Below are positions 1-6,359 of a DNA stretch of 7,748 bases, piece by piece. The notes under the pieces were generated by a model that was not told where the DNA came from, searched no databases, and worked only from the letters and a program-made list of their open reading frames with translations. Position numbers and translations under genes: made by a program. Within the stretch, counting starts at the first letter, position 1, and each line of letters opens with the position of its first letter. The stretch comes from an uncultured Prevotella sp. (GTDB taxonomy: Bacteria; Bacteroidota; Bacteroidia; Bacteroidales; Bacteroidaceae), in assembly GCA_900551985.1 (NCBI GenBank), contig URYG01000154.1, forward strand, positions 1 through 7,748. Reading direction: 5' to 3'.

Positions 1-149
1 TCCACGAATCCGAGGTTCGGTCCCACATGACCGCCATGCTTGCTTACACGGTTCAACACAGCCTGTCTTGTCTCATCTGCCACCATCTGCAGCGCCTCCA
101 AATCCAGCTCCTTCAAGTCGGCTGGCGACTTTATTTTCTCAATATACAT
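1..149 (-). CDS. dxs: 1-deoxy-D-xylulose-5-phosphate synthase, N-terminal fragment
   Basis: Only the first 49 codons are in the window; the gene runs off the left edge. The product would be the thiamine-diphosphate enzyme that condenses pyruvate and glyceraldehyde 3-phosphate to DXP, the first step of the cytosolic MEP isoprenoid pathway. The visible protein starts MYIEKIKSPADLKELDLEAL and continues to a KHGGHVGPNLGFV stretch at about residues 37-49. This matches the DXS start: an 'SPADLK.L' opening, then a helix, then 'SK.GGH.G..LG.VE'. The family's usual 'GGHLGSSLG' is 'GGHVGPNLG' here, a form I associate with Bacteroidota DXS. I chose the ATG at 149 because it begins the conserved region and sits about 30 bases below a TATCTTTG box. 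Other thiamine-diphosphate transketolase-like enzymes are less likely, but the active site is not visible, so the call rests on the N-terminal signature alone. Confidence 0.82.
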   Translation of the reverse strand, partial: MYIEKIKSPADLKELDLEALQMVADETRQAVLNRVSKHGGHVGPNLGFV

Positions 150-181
150 TTTCTTATAGTTATAATTATTATTTCTGGGTG

Positions 182-189
182 CAAAGATA
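182..189 (-). promoter_or_regulatory. Bacteroidota -7 promoter box for dxs
   Basis: The minus strand reads TATCTTTG followed by CA, a perfect match to the Bacteroidota -7 consensus TAnnTTTG. It would start transcription about 25-30 bases upstream of the dxs ATG. I do not see a good TTTG-like -33 box at the usual 19-21 base spacing, so the -7 element carries the call. Confidence 0.55.
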
Positions 190-328
190 CAAAGAATCTC
201 GAAAACCCGTATTACCTAAACTACAGAAAAAATGAATAATTTTCCCTATTCCGCCAAAAGCCTCTACTTTTTCATCCCCGACCCACATTTTTTCTTTTCA
301 AAATCGCTTCCATTTCAAAAACTTTTCG

Positions 329-336
329 TAACTTTG
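329..336 (+). promoter_or_regulatory. Bacteroidota -7 promoter box for the AAA-ATPase-like gene
   Basis: TAACTTTG followed by C matches TAnnTTTG and lies 26 bases before the ATG at 363, leaving a short leader. The -33 position (about 306-309, GCTT) is a poor match to TTTG. The 17 bases at 300-316 resemble a segment upstream of the barrel-receptor gene (2700-2716), described in the findings. A five-codon upstream reading frame (352-369) overlaps the start but is probably incidental. Confidence 0.55.
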
Positions 337-362
337 CCACAAAGAATAAAAATGCAAAGACT

Positions 363-2159
363 ATGGTAGAAAGAATTTATCCTGTGGGAATACAGACATT
401 CAGCGACATCATCAAGAGAGGATGCGTGTATGTGGATAAAACTGACTTGATATACAAGTTGACCAAGAAGTACAAGTACGTATTTCTCAGTCGTCCCCGT
501 CGGTTCGGAAAATCCTTGCTGAGCACAACCCTCCATTCCTATTTTGCTGGCGAGAAAGACCTGTTCAAGGGGCTTGCCATCGAAGGTTTGGAAAAGGACT
601 GGACAGAATACCCTGTCCTGCACTTCGACATGTCCACATTCAAGAATTGCAATCTCAAAGATTTGCAATCTAAATTCAATTACAAACTTTCCGAATATGA
701 AAGTATCTGGGGTAAGAATCCTGAAAGCGAAACTCCCGGAGACAGATTCAAGAACCTGATTATTTCGGCAAAAGAGCAAACAGGAAAGCCGGTCATCATT
801 ATCATAGACGAATATGATGCGCCGCTTCTTGATGTGCTCCACAACGAGGACAGGCTAGCAGAAATCAGAACCGTCATACAGGAATTTTATGCCCCAATCA
901 AGGCTAATGATGAATACATCAGATTCACCTTCATCACAGGTATCACCAAGTTCTCGCAGCTCAGCATCTTCAGCGCCATCAACAACCTGACCAATATCTC
1001 CATGGACCCAGAATTTGCTGCCATCTGCGGCATTACCAAGGAGGAACTCACCACCACCCTAAGCCAGGACATCGAACTGATGGCGGAGCACAATGGGGTG
1101 AGCAAGGAAGAGATGGCACGGATGCTTCAGGAGAATTACGACGGCTATCATTTCACAAGAAACTGCCCCGACATCTTCAATCCGTTCAGTCTGATGCGAG
1201 CCTTGGCATCGGGAGAGATAGAGGACTACTGGTTTGCATCGGGCACTTCTACCTATCTCATCAATCAGATGCAGAGATTCAAGACAGACGTAACGGAGCT
1301 GGATAATGTCTTCGCCTTCTCGTCTTCGTTCGACCGTCCTACGGAGAAGATGACGGATGCTCTGCCATTGCTCTATCAGAGCGGTTACCTTACCATCAAG
1401 GACTACGACCCTCTCACCAAAGGCTACTTTCTCGGCATTCCAAACAAGGAAGTAAGAGCCGGCTTGATGGAAAACCTGCTGCCGCTCTACACGAATCTAA
1501 GCGACGGCACTTCGCTGGGCTTTGCGGCAAGATTCTACCAGGCATTGGTGTATGGAAACATCGATAAGGCGATGACGCTGATGAAATCCTACTTCGCTTC
1601 CATTCCTTACCCGGAAGGCGGAAAGGATGTATTGGCAGACATGCAGAAAAACGAGTATTATTACGAAACCGTATTCTACATCATGCTTTCGATGATGAAC
1701 ATAGCCGTTCTCACGCAGGTGAAGAGTTGCAGGGGCAGGGCCGATGCCGTGATGTTCTCGCCCCACGCCATCTTCGTCTTCGAGATAAAGATCAACAAGC
1801 CTGCCAAGGAAGCCCTCGCCCAGATAGACGAAAAAGGCTACATGGTTCCTTTCGAGGCTGATGAAAGAAAGCTCGTAAAGATTGGCATCAGCTTCAGCAC
1901 AGAGACAAGGACTATTGAGGATTGGGAATACAGAATTCTGGATAAAACTTCAACAAAACCAACACATAAGAAAGCGTATTCTGTCGAAGAAAAAAGAAAA
2001 GAACACGGAAACGCCTATCTACCTTGGGAAAAAGAAGCAGATGATATTCTGATAAAATTTTACAATGAAGGAAAAAAGATAAAGGAAATAGCAGAAATCA
2101 TGGAGCGTTCAAGAGGAGCGATTTACTCTAGACTCAAAAAGCTAGGAATTATAAATTAA
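363..2159 (+). CDS. AAA-ATPase-like / PD-(D/E)XK nuclease-like protein with C-terminal HTH tail
   Basis: A 598-residue cytoplasmic protein of the AAA-ATPase-like plus DUF1703 architecture, abundant in Bacteroidales and of unproven function. Residues 5-30 (YPVGIQTFSDI...YVYVDKT, here CVYVDKT) are the typical opening and fix the start. A P-loop-like SRPRRFGKSLL lies at 43-53 and a Walker B-like VIIIIDEYDAPL at 144-155. GITKFSQLSIFSAINNLTNIS-type residues at about 193-213 and YDGYHF at 259-264 are further family hallmarks. The C-terminal nuclease-like region shows GRAD (Asp461), FEIK (Glu474, Lys476) and AxxQIxxKGY (Gln487), a plausible PD-(D/E)XK core. Most members I recall end near residue 525. 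This one continues with a basic linker (about 527-552) and a trihelical HTH at 553-597 (PW..EAD..L..FY..G..I.EIAEIM.RS.GAI.SRL..LG), resembling Myb/SANT-like tails. The tail is visibly A-rich compared with the preceding region. Its biological role (mobile-element, defence or housekeeping) cannot be told from the sequence. Confidence 0.93.
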   Translation: MVERIYPVGIQTFSDIIKRGCVYVDKTDLIYKLTKKYKYVFLSRPRRFGKSLLSTTLHSYFAGEKDLFKGLAIEGLEKDWTEYPVLHFDMSTFKNCNLKDLQSKFNYKLSEYESIWGKNPESETPGDRFKNLIISAKEQTGKPVIIIIDEYDAPLLDVLHNEDRLAEIRTVIQEFYAPIKANDEYIRFTFITGITKFSQLSIFSAINNLTNISMDPEFAAICGITKEELTTTLSQDIELMAEHNGVSKEEMARMLQENYDGYHFTRNCPDIFNPFSLMRALASGEIEDYWFASGTSTYLINQMQRFKTDVTELDNVFAFSSSFDRPTEKMTDALPLLYQSGYLTIKDYDPLTKGYFLGIPNKEVRAGLMENLLPLYTNLSDGTSLGFAARFYQALVYGNIDKAMTLMKSYFASIPYPEGGKDVLADMQKNEYYYETVFYIMLSMMNIAVLTQVKSCRGRADAVMFSPHAIFVFEIKINKPAKEALAQIDEKGYMVPFEADERKLVKIGISFSTETRTIEDWEYRILDKTSTKPTHKKAYSVEEKRKEHGNAYLPWEKEADDILIKFYNEGKKIKEIAEIMERSRGAIYSRLKKLGIIN

Positions 2160-2217
2160 TAAGAAGACTCTGAATCAGCATTTCTTATTGCTAATTCAGA
2201 GCCTTCTTATTTTTTCT
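2158..2217 (+). terminator. Rho-independent terminator between convergent genes
   Basis: The arms AAGAAG-A-CTCTGAAT-C-AGCA (2161-2180) and TGCT-A-ATTCAGAG-C-CTTCTT (2189-2208) pair over about 18 bp with two internal mismatches and an 8-base loop. Three further A-T pairs extend the base into the stop codon of the AAA-ATPase-like gene. ATTTTTTCTTTC follows on the plus strand, so it is strongest for the left-hand gene. Read on the minus strand it is followed by a weaker T-rich tract and may also serve the convergent MmcQ/YjbR gene. Confidence 0.88.
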
Positions 2218-2223
2218 TTCTCC

Positions 2224-2592
2224 CTATTCCTTCACCTCCATCATTTCCGGATGCTCCATCCGCTCCTGTTTCTTGAGTTTCTTCACCACCTCGGAATAGC
2301 TGTGGCGAAGCAGGGACTGGATGAAATCATCTTCCAATGAACCATAGAGATTCACCTGGTTCCAATACTTCTTATTCCAATGCCAGGCTCCTTCTATCTC
2401 GGGATAAACCTCCCGCAGTTCAAGGGCGTAATCGGCATTACATTTCATCGTAACCCATTCCGGGCGCTCCAAATCAACACAAGCAAAAATCTTGTCTAAG
2501 ACGCGAAACACCAAGGTCCGCTCATCAAAAGGGAAAGCCTCGGTAACGAGGGGGAGTGAGAGGCAATACTCTCTAACTGATTCTATGTTCAT
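2224..2592 (-). CDS. MmcQ/YjbR family protein
   Basis: A 122-residue soluble protein covering the whole MmcQ/YjbR (DUF419) fold, a compact CyaY-like domain often labelled DNA-binding although the biochemical role is not settled. Family features run in order: an N-terminal helix (MNIESVREYCLSLPLVTEAFPF, 1-22 in part) with the 'lP.vtE.fPF' turn, VFRVLDKIFACVDLE at 28-42, VTMKCN at 47-52, then HWNKKYWNQVNLYGSL at 71-86, which corresponds to the family's 'HMNKKHWN.V.LDGSL'. A final helix SYSEVVKKL is at 98-106. The ATG at 2592 begins exactly at the family's usual start and lies 26 bases below a good -7 box. A short charged tail (107-122) follows the domain. It is a stand-alone gene: convergent with the left neighbour and divergent from the barrel-receptor gene. 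Confidence 0.93.
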   Translation of the reverse strand: MNIESVREYCLSLPLVTEAFPFDERTLVFRVLDKIFACVDLERPEWVTMKCNADYALELREVYPEIEGAWHWNKKYWNQVNLYGSLEDDFIQSLLRHSYSEVVKKLKKQERMEHPEMMEVKE

Positions 2593-2618
2593 AATTTCTG
2601 CTGCTATATTTTCTGCTG

Positions 2619-2649
2619 CAAAGATAATGAATTCTGATGAAACGGCAAG
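2619..2649 (-). promoter_or_regulatory. Promoter of the MmcQ/YjbR gene
   Basis: On the minus strand, CTTG (2649-2646), a 19-base spacer and TATCTTTG (2626-2619) give a -33/-7 pair close to the Bacteroidota consensus TTTG-N19-TAnnTTTG. The leader that follows contains GCAGCAGAAA twice (about 2594-2620), a short direct repeat next to the start codon. Confidence 0.65.
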
Positions 2650-2723
2650 ACTTATCTCTAGAAAAAACGAAGCTTATCCGGAAAAAATTCCGTTATATTA
2701 AAATCGCTTTCATGTCTTCTCCG

Positions 2724-2731
2724 TAATTTTG
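2724..2731 (+). promoter_or_regulatory. -7 promoter box of the barrel-receptor gene
   Basis: TAATTTTG followed by CAGC matches TAnnTTTG and lies 55 bases before the ATG at 2787. No clear TTTG-like -33 element is seen at 19-21 bases. The preceding 2700-2716 segment (AAAATCGCTTTCATGTC) closely resembles 300-316. Confidence 0.5.
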
Positions 2732-2740
2732 CAGCATCAT

Positions 2741-2756
2741 TCGCATTTTTTTGCGA
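2741..2756 (+). promoter_or_regulatory. Small U-loop hairpin in the receptor leader
   Basis: TCGCA (2741-2745), six T (2746-2751) and TGCGA (2752-2756) form a 5-bp perfect inverted repeat inside the predicted 5' leader of the barrel-receptor gene, between the -7 box and the start codon. The stem is short, so it could be incidental. It could also protect the mRNA end or bind a regulator. Confidence 0.3.
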
Positions 2757-2786
2757 CATATTTACATTAAAATAAGATAGAAGATT

Positions 2787-5129
2787 ATGAAACATGAATT
2801 GATTATAAGCGGCTTGCTCATCCTGGGAAATCAGATGACGGCAAACGCTCAACAGACAAAGGCCACTACAGCAGAGAGTATTTCTACAGAGAGCATTTCT
2901 ACTGCAGAGAACATTTCTACTGATAGCATCCAGGCGATAAAGGAAAAGCTTCGCCAGGACAGCATTCAATGGGAAAAACAGCTCTCAGCCGTAACCATTA
3001 AAGGAAACCGCTCACAATTCCGCCAGAAAAACGGTGGAATCGTGGCGCGCATCTCGGGAACTTCTCTCGAGAAGGAGCCGAATGCTACGGAAGTACTTGC
3101 CAAACTCCCCGGAATGTTTAAAACCAAGGATGGCAAACCGCAGGCATTTATCGGCGGCGCACCCGAAATCTACATCAACGACAGAAAGGTGCAGGATTAC
3201 AGCATAGTAGAAAACCTGCCCGTTACACAGATAAAAGAGGTGAAGGTGATTCATCATCCCGGAGCCGAATACGGCAACAACGTGGGCTGCGTGCTGCTCA
3301 TTACCACCAAGAAGAACCTGCAAGGACTCGCCATCGTGGAGAACTCCGGCATCCTCTTCGACTCCTTCGTGAGCAACAACCATGACCTCGACCTTACCTA
3401 CACCCGCGGCAAGATGACGTACTACGCCAAGCTTAGTTACGCCAACTGGCAGGGGATATGGAAAGAACAGGACATCGCCACGAATTACGTAAGCGGCAGT
3501 AATACAGGCAGCAACGCTGGCGATAACGCCACCACCTACATTGCCTCCTCCACCCTCGATTGCAAGCACAGCTACTACGACCACTTCTACTGGAGCACCG
3601 GAGCCGACCTCGCCCTGACTGAAAAGCAAACCATCGGAGTGAAATACGATGGCTACAACATTCATCAGCCGATGCCTTTCAAGATGACGAGCTATGCGAT
3701 GACCAACGATCACGTAGATGATAACGTAACGGGCGACAACAAGTTCCTCTATTACGACTGGCAGCACCACGTGAACGCCTTCTACCAGGGCCATTACGGA
3801 GAAAAATGGAAGCTGAACTTCTTCGGCGACTTCGTGAAGCTGCACACAGAGCAGGGCCAATTCGTGGATGAGGTTTCAGAAAGGGATCTGGCGAATGGAG
3901 CTAGCGAGGAAGAAGCCAGAAACAAGTTCACACTCCTCCCTCAAAGCGATGGAACCATCTGGGGAGCAAAGGCCCGTGCCAACTACACCATCAACGACAA
4001 GCAAACCTGGATGATGGGTGCCGAGTATAACTACGTGAAGAGCGAATCGCGCGCCGATTACACCCCAGCTGATAAGGGAACCTCTACCCACAGCATCACC
4101 AAGGAGAATCATGCTGCCGTCTTCGCCGAGTATTCGATAGATTTCAAGCCCTTCTCATTAAGAGTAGGATTGAGATACGAACACGTAGACAGCCGCTTGG
4201 ATTATCTGAAAGATGAAACTGGAAGAACTGGAATTGGAAGTTCAGAAACTGGAACAACTGGAACTGGAACGCCAGAAACAGCCTCCACCGAGCCGCTTCA
4301 TCGCACATACGATAACCTCTACCCTTCCCTCCTGCTCTCTCATCAGGCGGGCAGATTCTCCCAATCCCTGAGCTACCGCTCTTCCGAAACCCGCCCATCC
4401 TTCCAGGAACTGAACACGGGCACGGTTTACGCGAACCGCTACATGAGACAGGTTGGAAACAGCGAGCTGGAGCCATCCCAGCGCCACGACTTCCAATACC
4501 AGGCAAGCTATGGCGACCTCTTCCTCCAGGCTAGCTACACCTACGTGAAGAATTACATCACCAGCATCATCGAACCCTATTCCGATGACCCGCAAACGGG
4601 CTACATCACCTGGACCAACATCGACCATTGCTGGAACTGGGGCAGCTTCCTGGGCTACCGCCATCGCTGGGGTTTCTACGAGCCACAAGTACAGGCAGGC
4701 ATCCAGCAGGGCTTCATAAATGCCATCAGCATGGGCAAGGAGAAAAGTTTCCACGACCCGTACTACATCTTCAGCCTCTACAACGGCTTCCATCTGCCTA
4801 AGGGCTGGTATCTGAACCTCTCGTTCTCCTACCGAAGCAGCGGCACCTATGATTTCCTCACCATCAACAGCGTGCACAACTTCGATTTCCAGCTCTACAA
4901 GAGTTTCCTGAAAGACAAGCTCTCGCTGAGTCTGAACGTAAACGACATCTTCAACACCAAGCGCCAAAAAACCGATGGCACCTACGGCAACGTGCGGTTC
5001 CAGCAGCAGAAGTGGGAAGACACCCGAAGCGTGCAGCTCCGCCTCACCTATCGCTTCAACCAGGCCAAGAAGCAATACCGTGGCGAGAACTCCGCCCAGG
5101 AAGCCGTGGGACGAATGGGAGGAAAATAG
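2787..5129 (+). CDS. TonB-receptor-like outer-membrane beta-barrel protein
   Basis: A 780-residue predicted outer-membrane protein. A signal peptide spans about residues 1-21, with cleavage expected after ANA before QQ. A low-complexity Ser/Thr-rich linker follows (about 22-62). The plug-like domain covers about 63-178: QLSAVTIKGNRS, LEKEPNATEVLAKLPGMF, then IYINDRKV, IKEVKVIHHPGAEYG and VLLITTKK. Aromatic-rich alternating strands fill the rest, ending in SVQLRLTYRFN at about 747-757 and a short basic tail. The plug and barrel resemble the 'outer membrane beta-barrel family' (TonB-dependent-receptor-like, PF14905 type) rather than SusC. The carboxypeptidase-regulatory-like N-terminal domain common in this group is absent: the linker leads straight into the plug. 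The substrate cannot be told; no SusD-like partner is adjacent. An AraC regulator follows on the same strand after a terminator. Three in-frame tandem duplications lie in the linker and in predicted loops (see repeat entries). The start is supported by the signal peptide. Confidence 0.9.
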   Translation: MKHELIISGLLILGNQMTANAQQTKATTAESISTESISTAENISTDSIQAIKEKLRQDSIQWEKQLSAVTIKGNRSQFRQKNGGIVARISGTSLEKEPNATEVLAKLPGMFKTKDGKPQAFIGGAPEIYINDRKVQDYSIVENLPVTQIKEVKVIHHPGAEYGNNVGCVLLITTKKNLQGLAIVENSGILFDSFVSNNHDLDLTYTRGKMTYYAKLSYANWQGIWKEQDIATNYVSGSNTGSNAGDNATTYIASSTLDCKHSYYDHFYWSTGADLALTEKQTIGVKYDGYNIHQPMPFKMTSYAMTNDHVDDNVTGDNKFLYYDWQHHVNAFYQGHYGEKWKLNFFGDFVKLHTEQGQFVDEVSERDLANGASEEEARNKFTLLPQSDGTIWGAKARANYTINDKQTWMMGAEYNYVKSESRADYTPADKGTSTHSITKENHAAVFAEYSIDFKPFSLRVGLRYEHVDSRLDYLKDETGRTGIGSSETGTTGTGTPETASTEPLHRTYDNLYPSLLLSHQAGRFSQSLSYRSSETRPSFQELNTGTVYANRYMRQVGNSELEPSQRHDFQYQASYGDLFLQASYTYVKNYITSIIEPYSDDPQTGYITWTNIDHCWNWGSFLGYRHRWGFYEPQVQAGIQQGFINAISMGKEKSFHDPYYIFSLYNGFHLPKGWYLNLSFSYRSSGTYDFLTINSVHNFDFQLYKSFLKDKLSLSLNVNDIFNTKRQKTDGTYGNVRFQQQKWEDTRSVQLRLTYRFNQAKKQYRGENSAQEAVGRMGGK
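2871..2936 (+). repeat. 33-bp x2 imperfect tandem repeat (receptor linker)
   Basis: Two 33-base units (2871-2903 and 2904-2936) encode AESISTESIST and AENISTDSIQA, residues 29-50 of the receptor. Both begin GCAGAGA and share ATTTCTAC, and the first 28 bases match closely. Within each unit an I-S-T/E-S-I mini-repeat is visible. It lies between the signal peptide and the plug. Confidence 0.75.
3495..3530 (+). repeat. 12-bp x3 tandem repeat (receptor loop)
   Basis: Three consecutive 12-base units (3495, 3507, 3519) encode GSNT, GSNA and GDNA, residues 237-248. Each begins GGC and has an Asn codon third. The repeat sits between two strand-like segments, so it probably lies in a surface loop or turn. 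Confidence 0.75.
4218..4277 (+). repeat. 30-bp x2 tandem repeat (receptor loop)
   Basis: Units at 4218-4247 and 4248-4277 match at 25 of 30 bases by my count and encode TGRTGIGSSE and TGTTGTGTPE, residues 478-497. The heptamer ACTGGAA recurs five times plus one variant at spacings of 9, 6, 15, 9 and 6 bases, so every step keeps the reading frame. Flanking segments (SLRVGLRYEHVDSRLDYL before, YDNLYPSLLLSH after) look like adjacent barrel strands. Confidence 0.85.
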
Positions 5130-5163
5130 GAAAACTTTCTCGGTTTAAATATAGAAAAAAACG

Positions 5164-5217
5164 AAGTCTCTGTTAAGCAGAATCTCTATGACTTTGCCCC
5201 AGCAGAGACTTTTTTTT
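5164..5217 (+). terminator. Rho-independent-type terminator after the receptor gene
   Basis: AAGTCTCTG (5164-5172) pairs perfectly with CAGAGACTT (5203-5211), extendable by a G-U and an A-U pair, and is followed by eight T (5210-5217). The loop is long (about 26-30 bases), which is unusual, but the stem and T-run placement 34 bases after the stop codon fit termination. An A-tract at 5154-5160 could also pair with the T-run around a CG bulge. Confidence 0.75.
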
Positions 5218-5246
5218 CGAAAAAAGGTTATAAATCTGGAAATAAA

Positions 5247-5278
5247 CTTGTATATTTTCTTAAAAAATCGTACATTTG
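5247..5278 (+). promoter_or_regulatory. Promoter of the AraC-family regulator gene
   Basis: CTTG (5247-5250), a 20-base spacer and TACATTTG (5271-5278) make the best -33/-7 pair in the window together with that of the MmcQ/YjbR gene. The leader to the ATG at 5340 would be about 55 bases. This supports transcription of the regulator independently of the receptor gene. Confidence 0.7.
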
Positions 5279-5339
5279 TAACGAGATTCTTGCTTAATTG
5301 CAATTTCGAAGCATTAAAAAACAACAAAAAGTAAAGCCA

Positions 5340-6359
5340 ATGATCGACTGTCAGATTATAAGAGATGGAAAGGTAGAAGGAGAAGTAAGGCAAAACGGCC
5401 TTACCTTCATCGACAACCATGGGATGGAACGGAGCAACCACATCGAATCGGATGCCATGGAAGTTTCGCTCAAGGAGTGGCATTACCAGAAGTTTGGCAT
5501 CATGAACCAACACTATTTTGGCAAGGCGAACAACACCAAGTTTATCGCACAGCACGAGGTTCGGCCAGCCCTGCTCTTCTCCATGCCAACCCTTGGCGGC
5601 AGCATGAAAGAAGTGTACGGCGGTCGTGGTGCAAAAAAGGAAATGATGTGGAAAACAGGCGACGCAAGCCTCTGTTTTCTAAGCGGAGAAGGTGGTGCCA
5701 ACACGCACTTGAACCAGGGCACCCAATTCGAAATCTTCAATGTGGTCATCCCGCAGCAATTCATAGAAGAGTTGATCGAACGCAACCCGGAGGCTTTTGA
5801 TCAGCTCTCTCCTCTAACCAGCCCTACCTTCAACACCCAGACCATCATCAAGTACAACCAGCCCGCCATAGCAGCAGTCATCAAGGCGGCACGAGACATC
5901 CAGCGTTCCCGCCTGCTAGGCAACCAAGCCTCCAAATATCTGGAATCGAAGATTACCGACTGCCTCTCGGGATTTCTCCTGCCCGCCAGTCTCTTGCCAA
6001 GCGCCCAAACCCTCAGTATCAGCCTCCGCGACAAGATACACGATGCCCAGAGCATCATCCTCACCCACTATCAGGAAATGCCTTCGCTTCACGAATTGGC
6101 GGCAATGGTGGGCACCAACGAATGCACCCTGAAGAAAGCCTTCAAGCAGGAGTTTGGAACCACGGTATTCCAGTATCTCTTCGATTTCCGCATGGATTTA
6201 GCGGTTCATTATCTCCTCGACACAAGTCTGCCGATTGCCGACATCGGTATCAAATTGGGCTACGATTACCAGAGTCATTTCTGCACGGCATTCAAGCGGA
6301 AACACGGGGTGAGCCCGATGGAATTCAGATTAAGACGTGGAGTTATTGCAAGAACCTGA
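5340..6359 (+). CDS. AraC-family transcriptional regulator
   Basis: A 339-residue cytoplasmic DNA-binding regulator. The C-terminal AraC/XylS domain covers about residues 229-331: the first helix-turn-helix is at 250-273 (LHELAAMVGTNECTLKKAF...FG), the linker helix at 274-297 (TTVFQYLFDFRMDLAVHYLL) and the second at 299-326 (IADIGIKLGYDYQSHFCTAFKRKHGVSP), with the hallmark GY...SHF...FK...G.SP. The N-terminal 200 residues are a divergent sensor region that I cannot assign to a ligand; the layout recalls PchR-like regulators next to outer-membrane receptors. An in-frame TTG at 5298 would add 14 residues. I prefer the ATG at 5340, since the extra segment is Lys-rich and lies close to the predicted transcript start. 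The gene follows the barrel-receptor gene, so it may control that gene or itself, but this is inference. Its last 17 bases overlap the convergent acetyltransferase gene, and no terminator is visible there. Confidence 0.94.
   Translation: MIDCQIIRDGKVEGEVRQNGLTFIDNHGMERSNHIESDAMEVSLKEWHYQKFGIMNQHYFGKANNTKFIAQHEVRPALLFSMPTLGGSMKEVYGGRGAKKEMMWKTGDASLCFLSGEGGANTHLNQGTQFEIFNVVIPQQFIEELIERNPEAFDQLSPLTSPTFNTQTIIKYNQPAIAAVIKAARDIQRSRLLGNQASKYLESKITDCLSGFLLPASLLPSAQTLSISLRDKIHDAQSIILTHYQEMPSLHELAAMVGTNECTLKKAFKQEFGTTVFQYLFDFRMDLAVHYLLDTSLPIADIGIKLGYDYQSHFCTAFKRKHGVSPMEFRLRRGVIART

Noticed and set aside
27..239. Plus-strand open frame of 70 codons at the left edge
   Set aside because: It lies opposite the dxs start and runs through the promoter region; the translation shows no recognisable domain and it has no promoter of its own.
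352..369. Five-codon upstream frame (ATG to TAG) overlapping the start of the AAA-ATPase-like gene
   Set aside because: It starts only about ten bases from the predicted transcript start with no ribosome-binding signal, and A-rich leaders produce such frames by chance.
363..2159. Reading the AAA-ATPase-like/nuclease gene with the MmcQ/YjbR gene as a defence system
   Set aside because: The two genes are convergent and separated by a strong terminator. There are no defence partners, integrase or mobile-element ends, and both families are common as single genes in Bacteroidales.
3012..3860. Long minus-strand open frame opposite the receptor gene (282 codons), and a similar one at 4242-5075
   Set aside because: The plus strand encodes a coherent signal peptide, plug and barrel throughout. 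The antisense translations are Val/Ala/Leu/Gly-rich with no family signature, as expected for a mirror of codon bias.
5298..5339. Upstream in-frame TTG start adding 14 residues to the AraC-family regulator
   Set aside because: The extension is Lys-rich and unlike a folded sensor start. The ATG at 5340 has a suitable leader below the CTTG/TACATTTG promoter.
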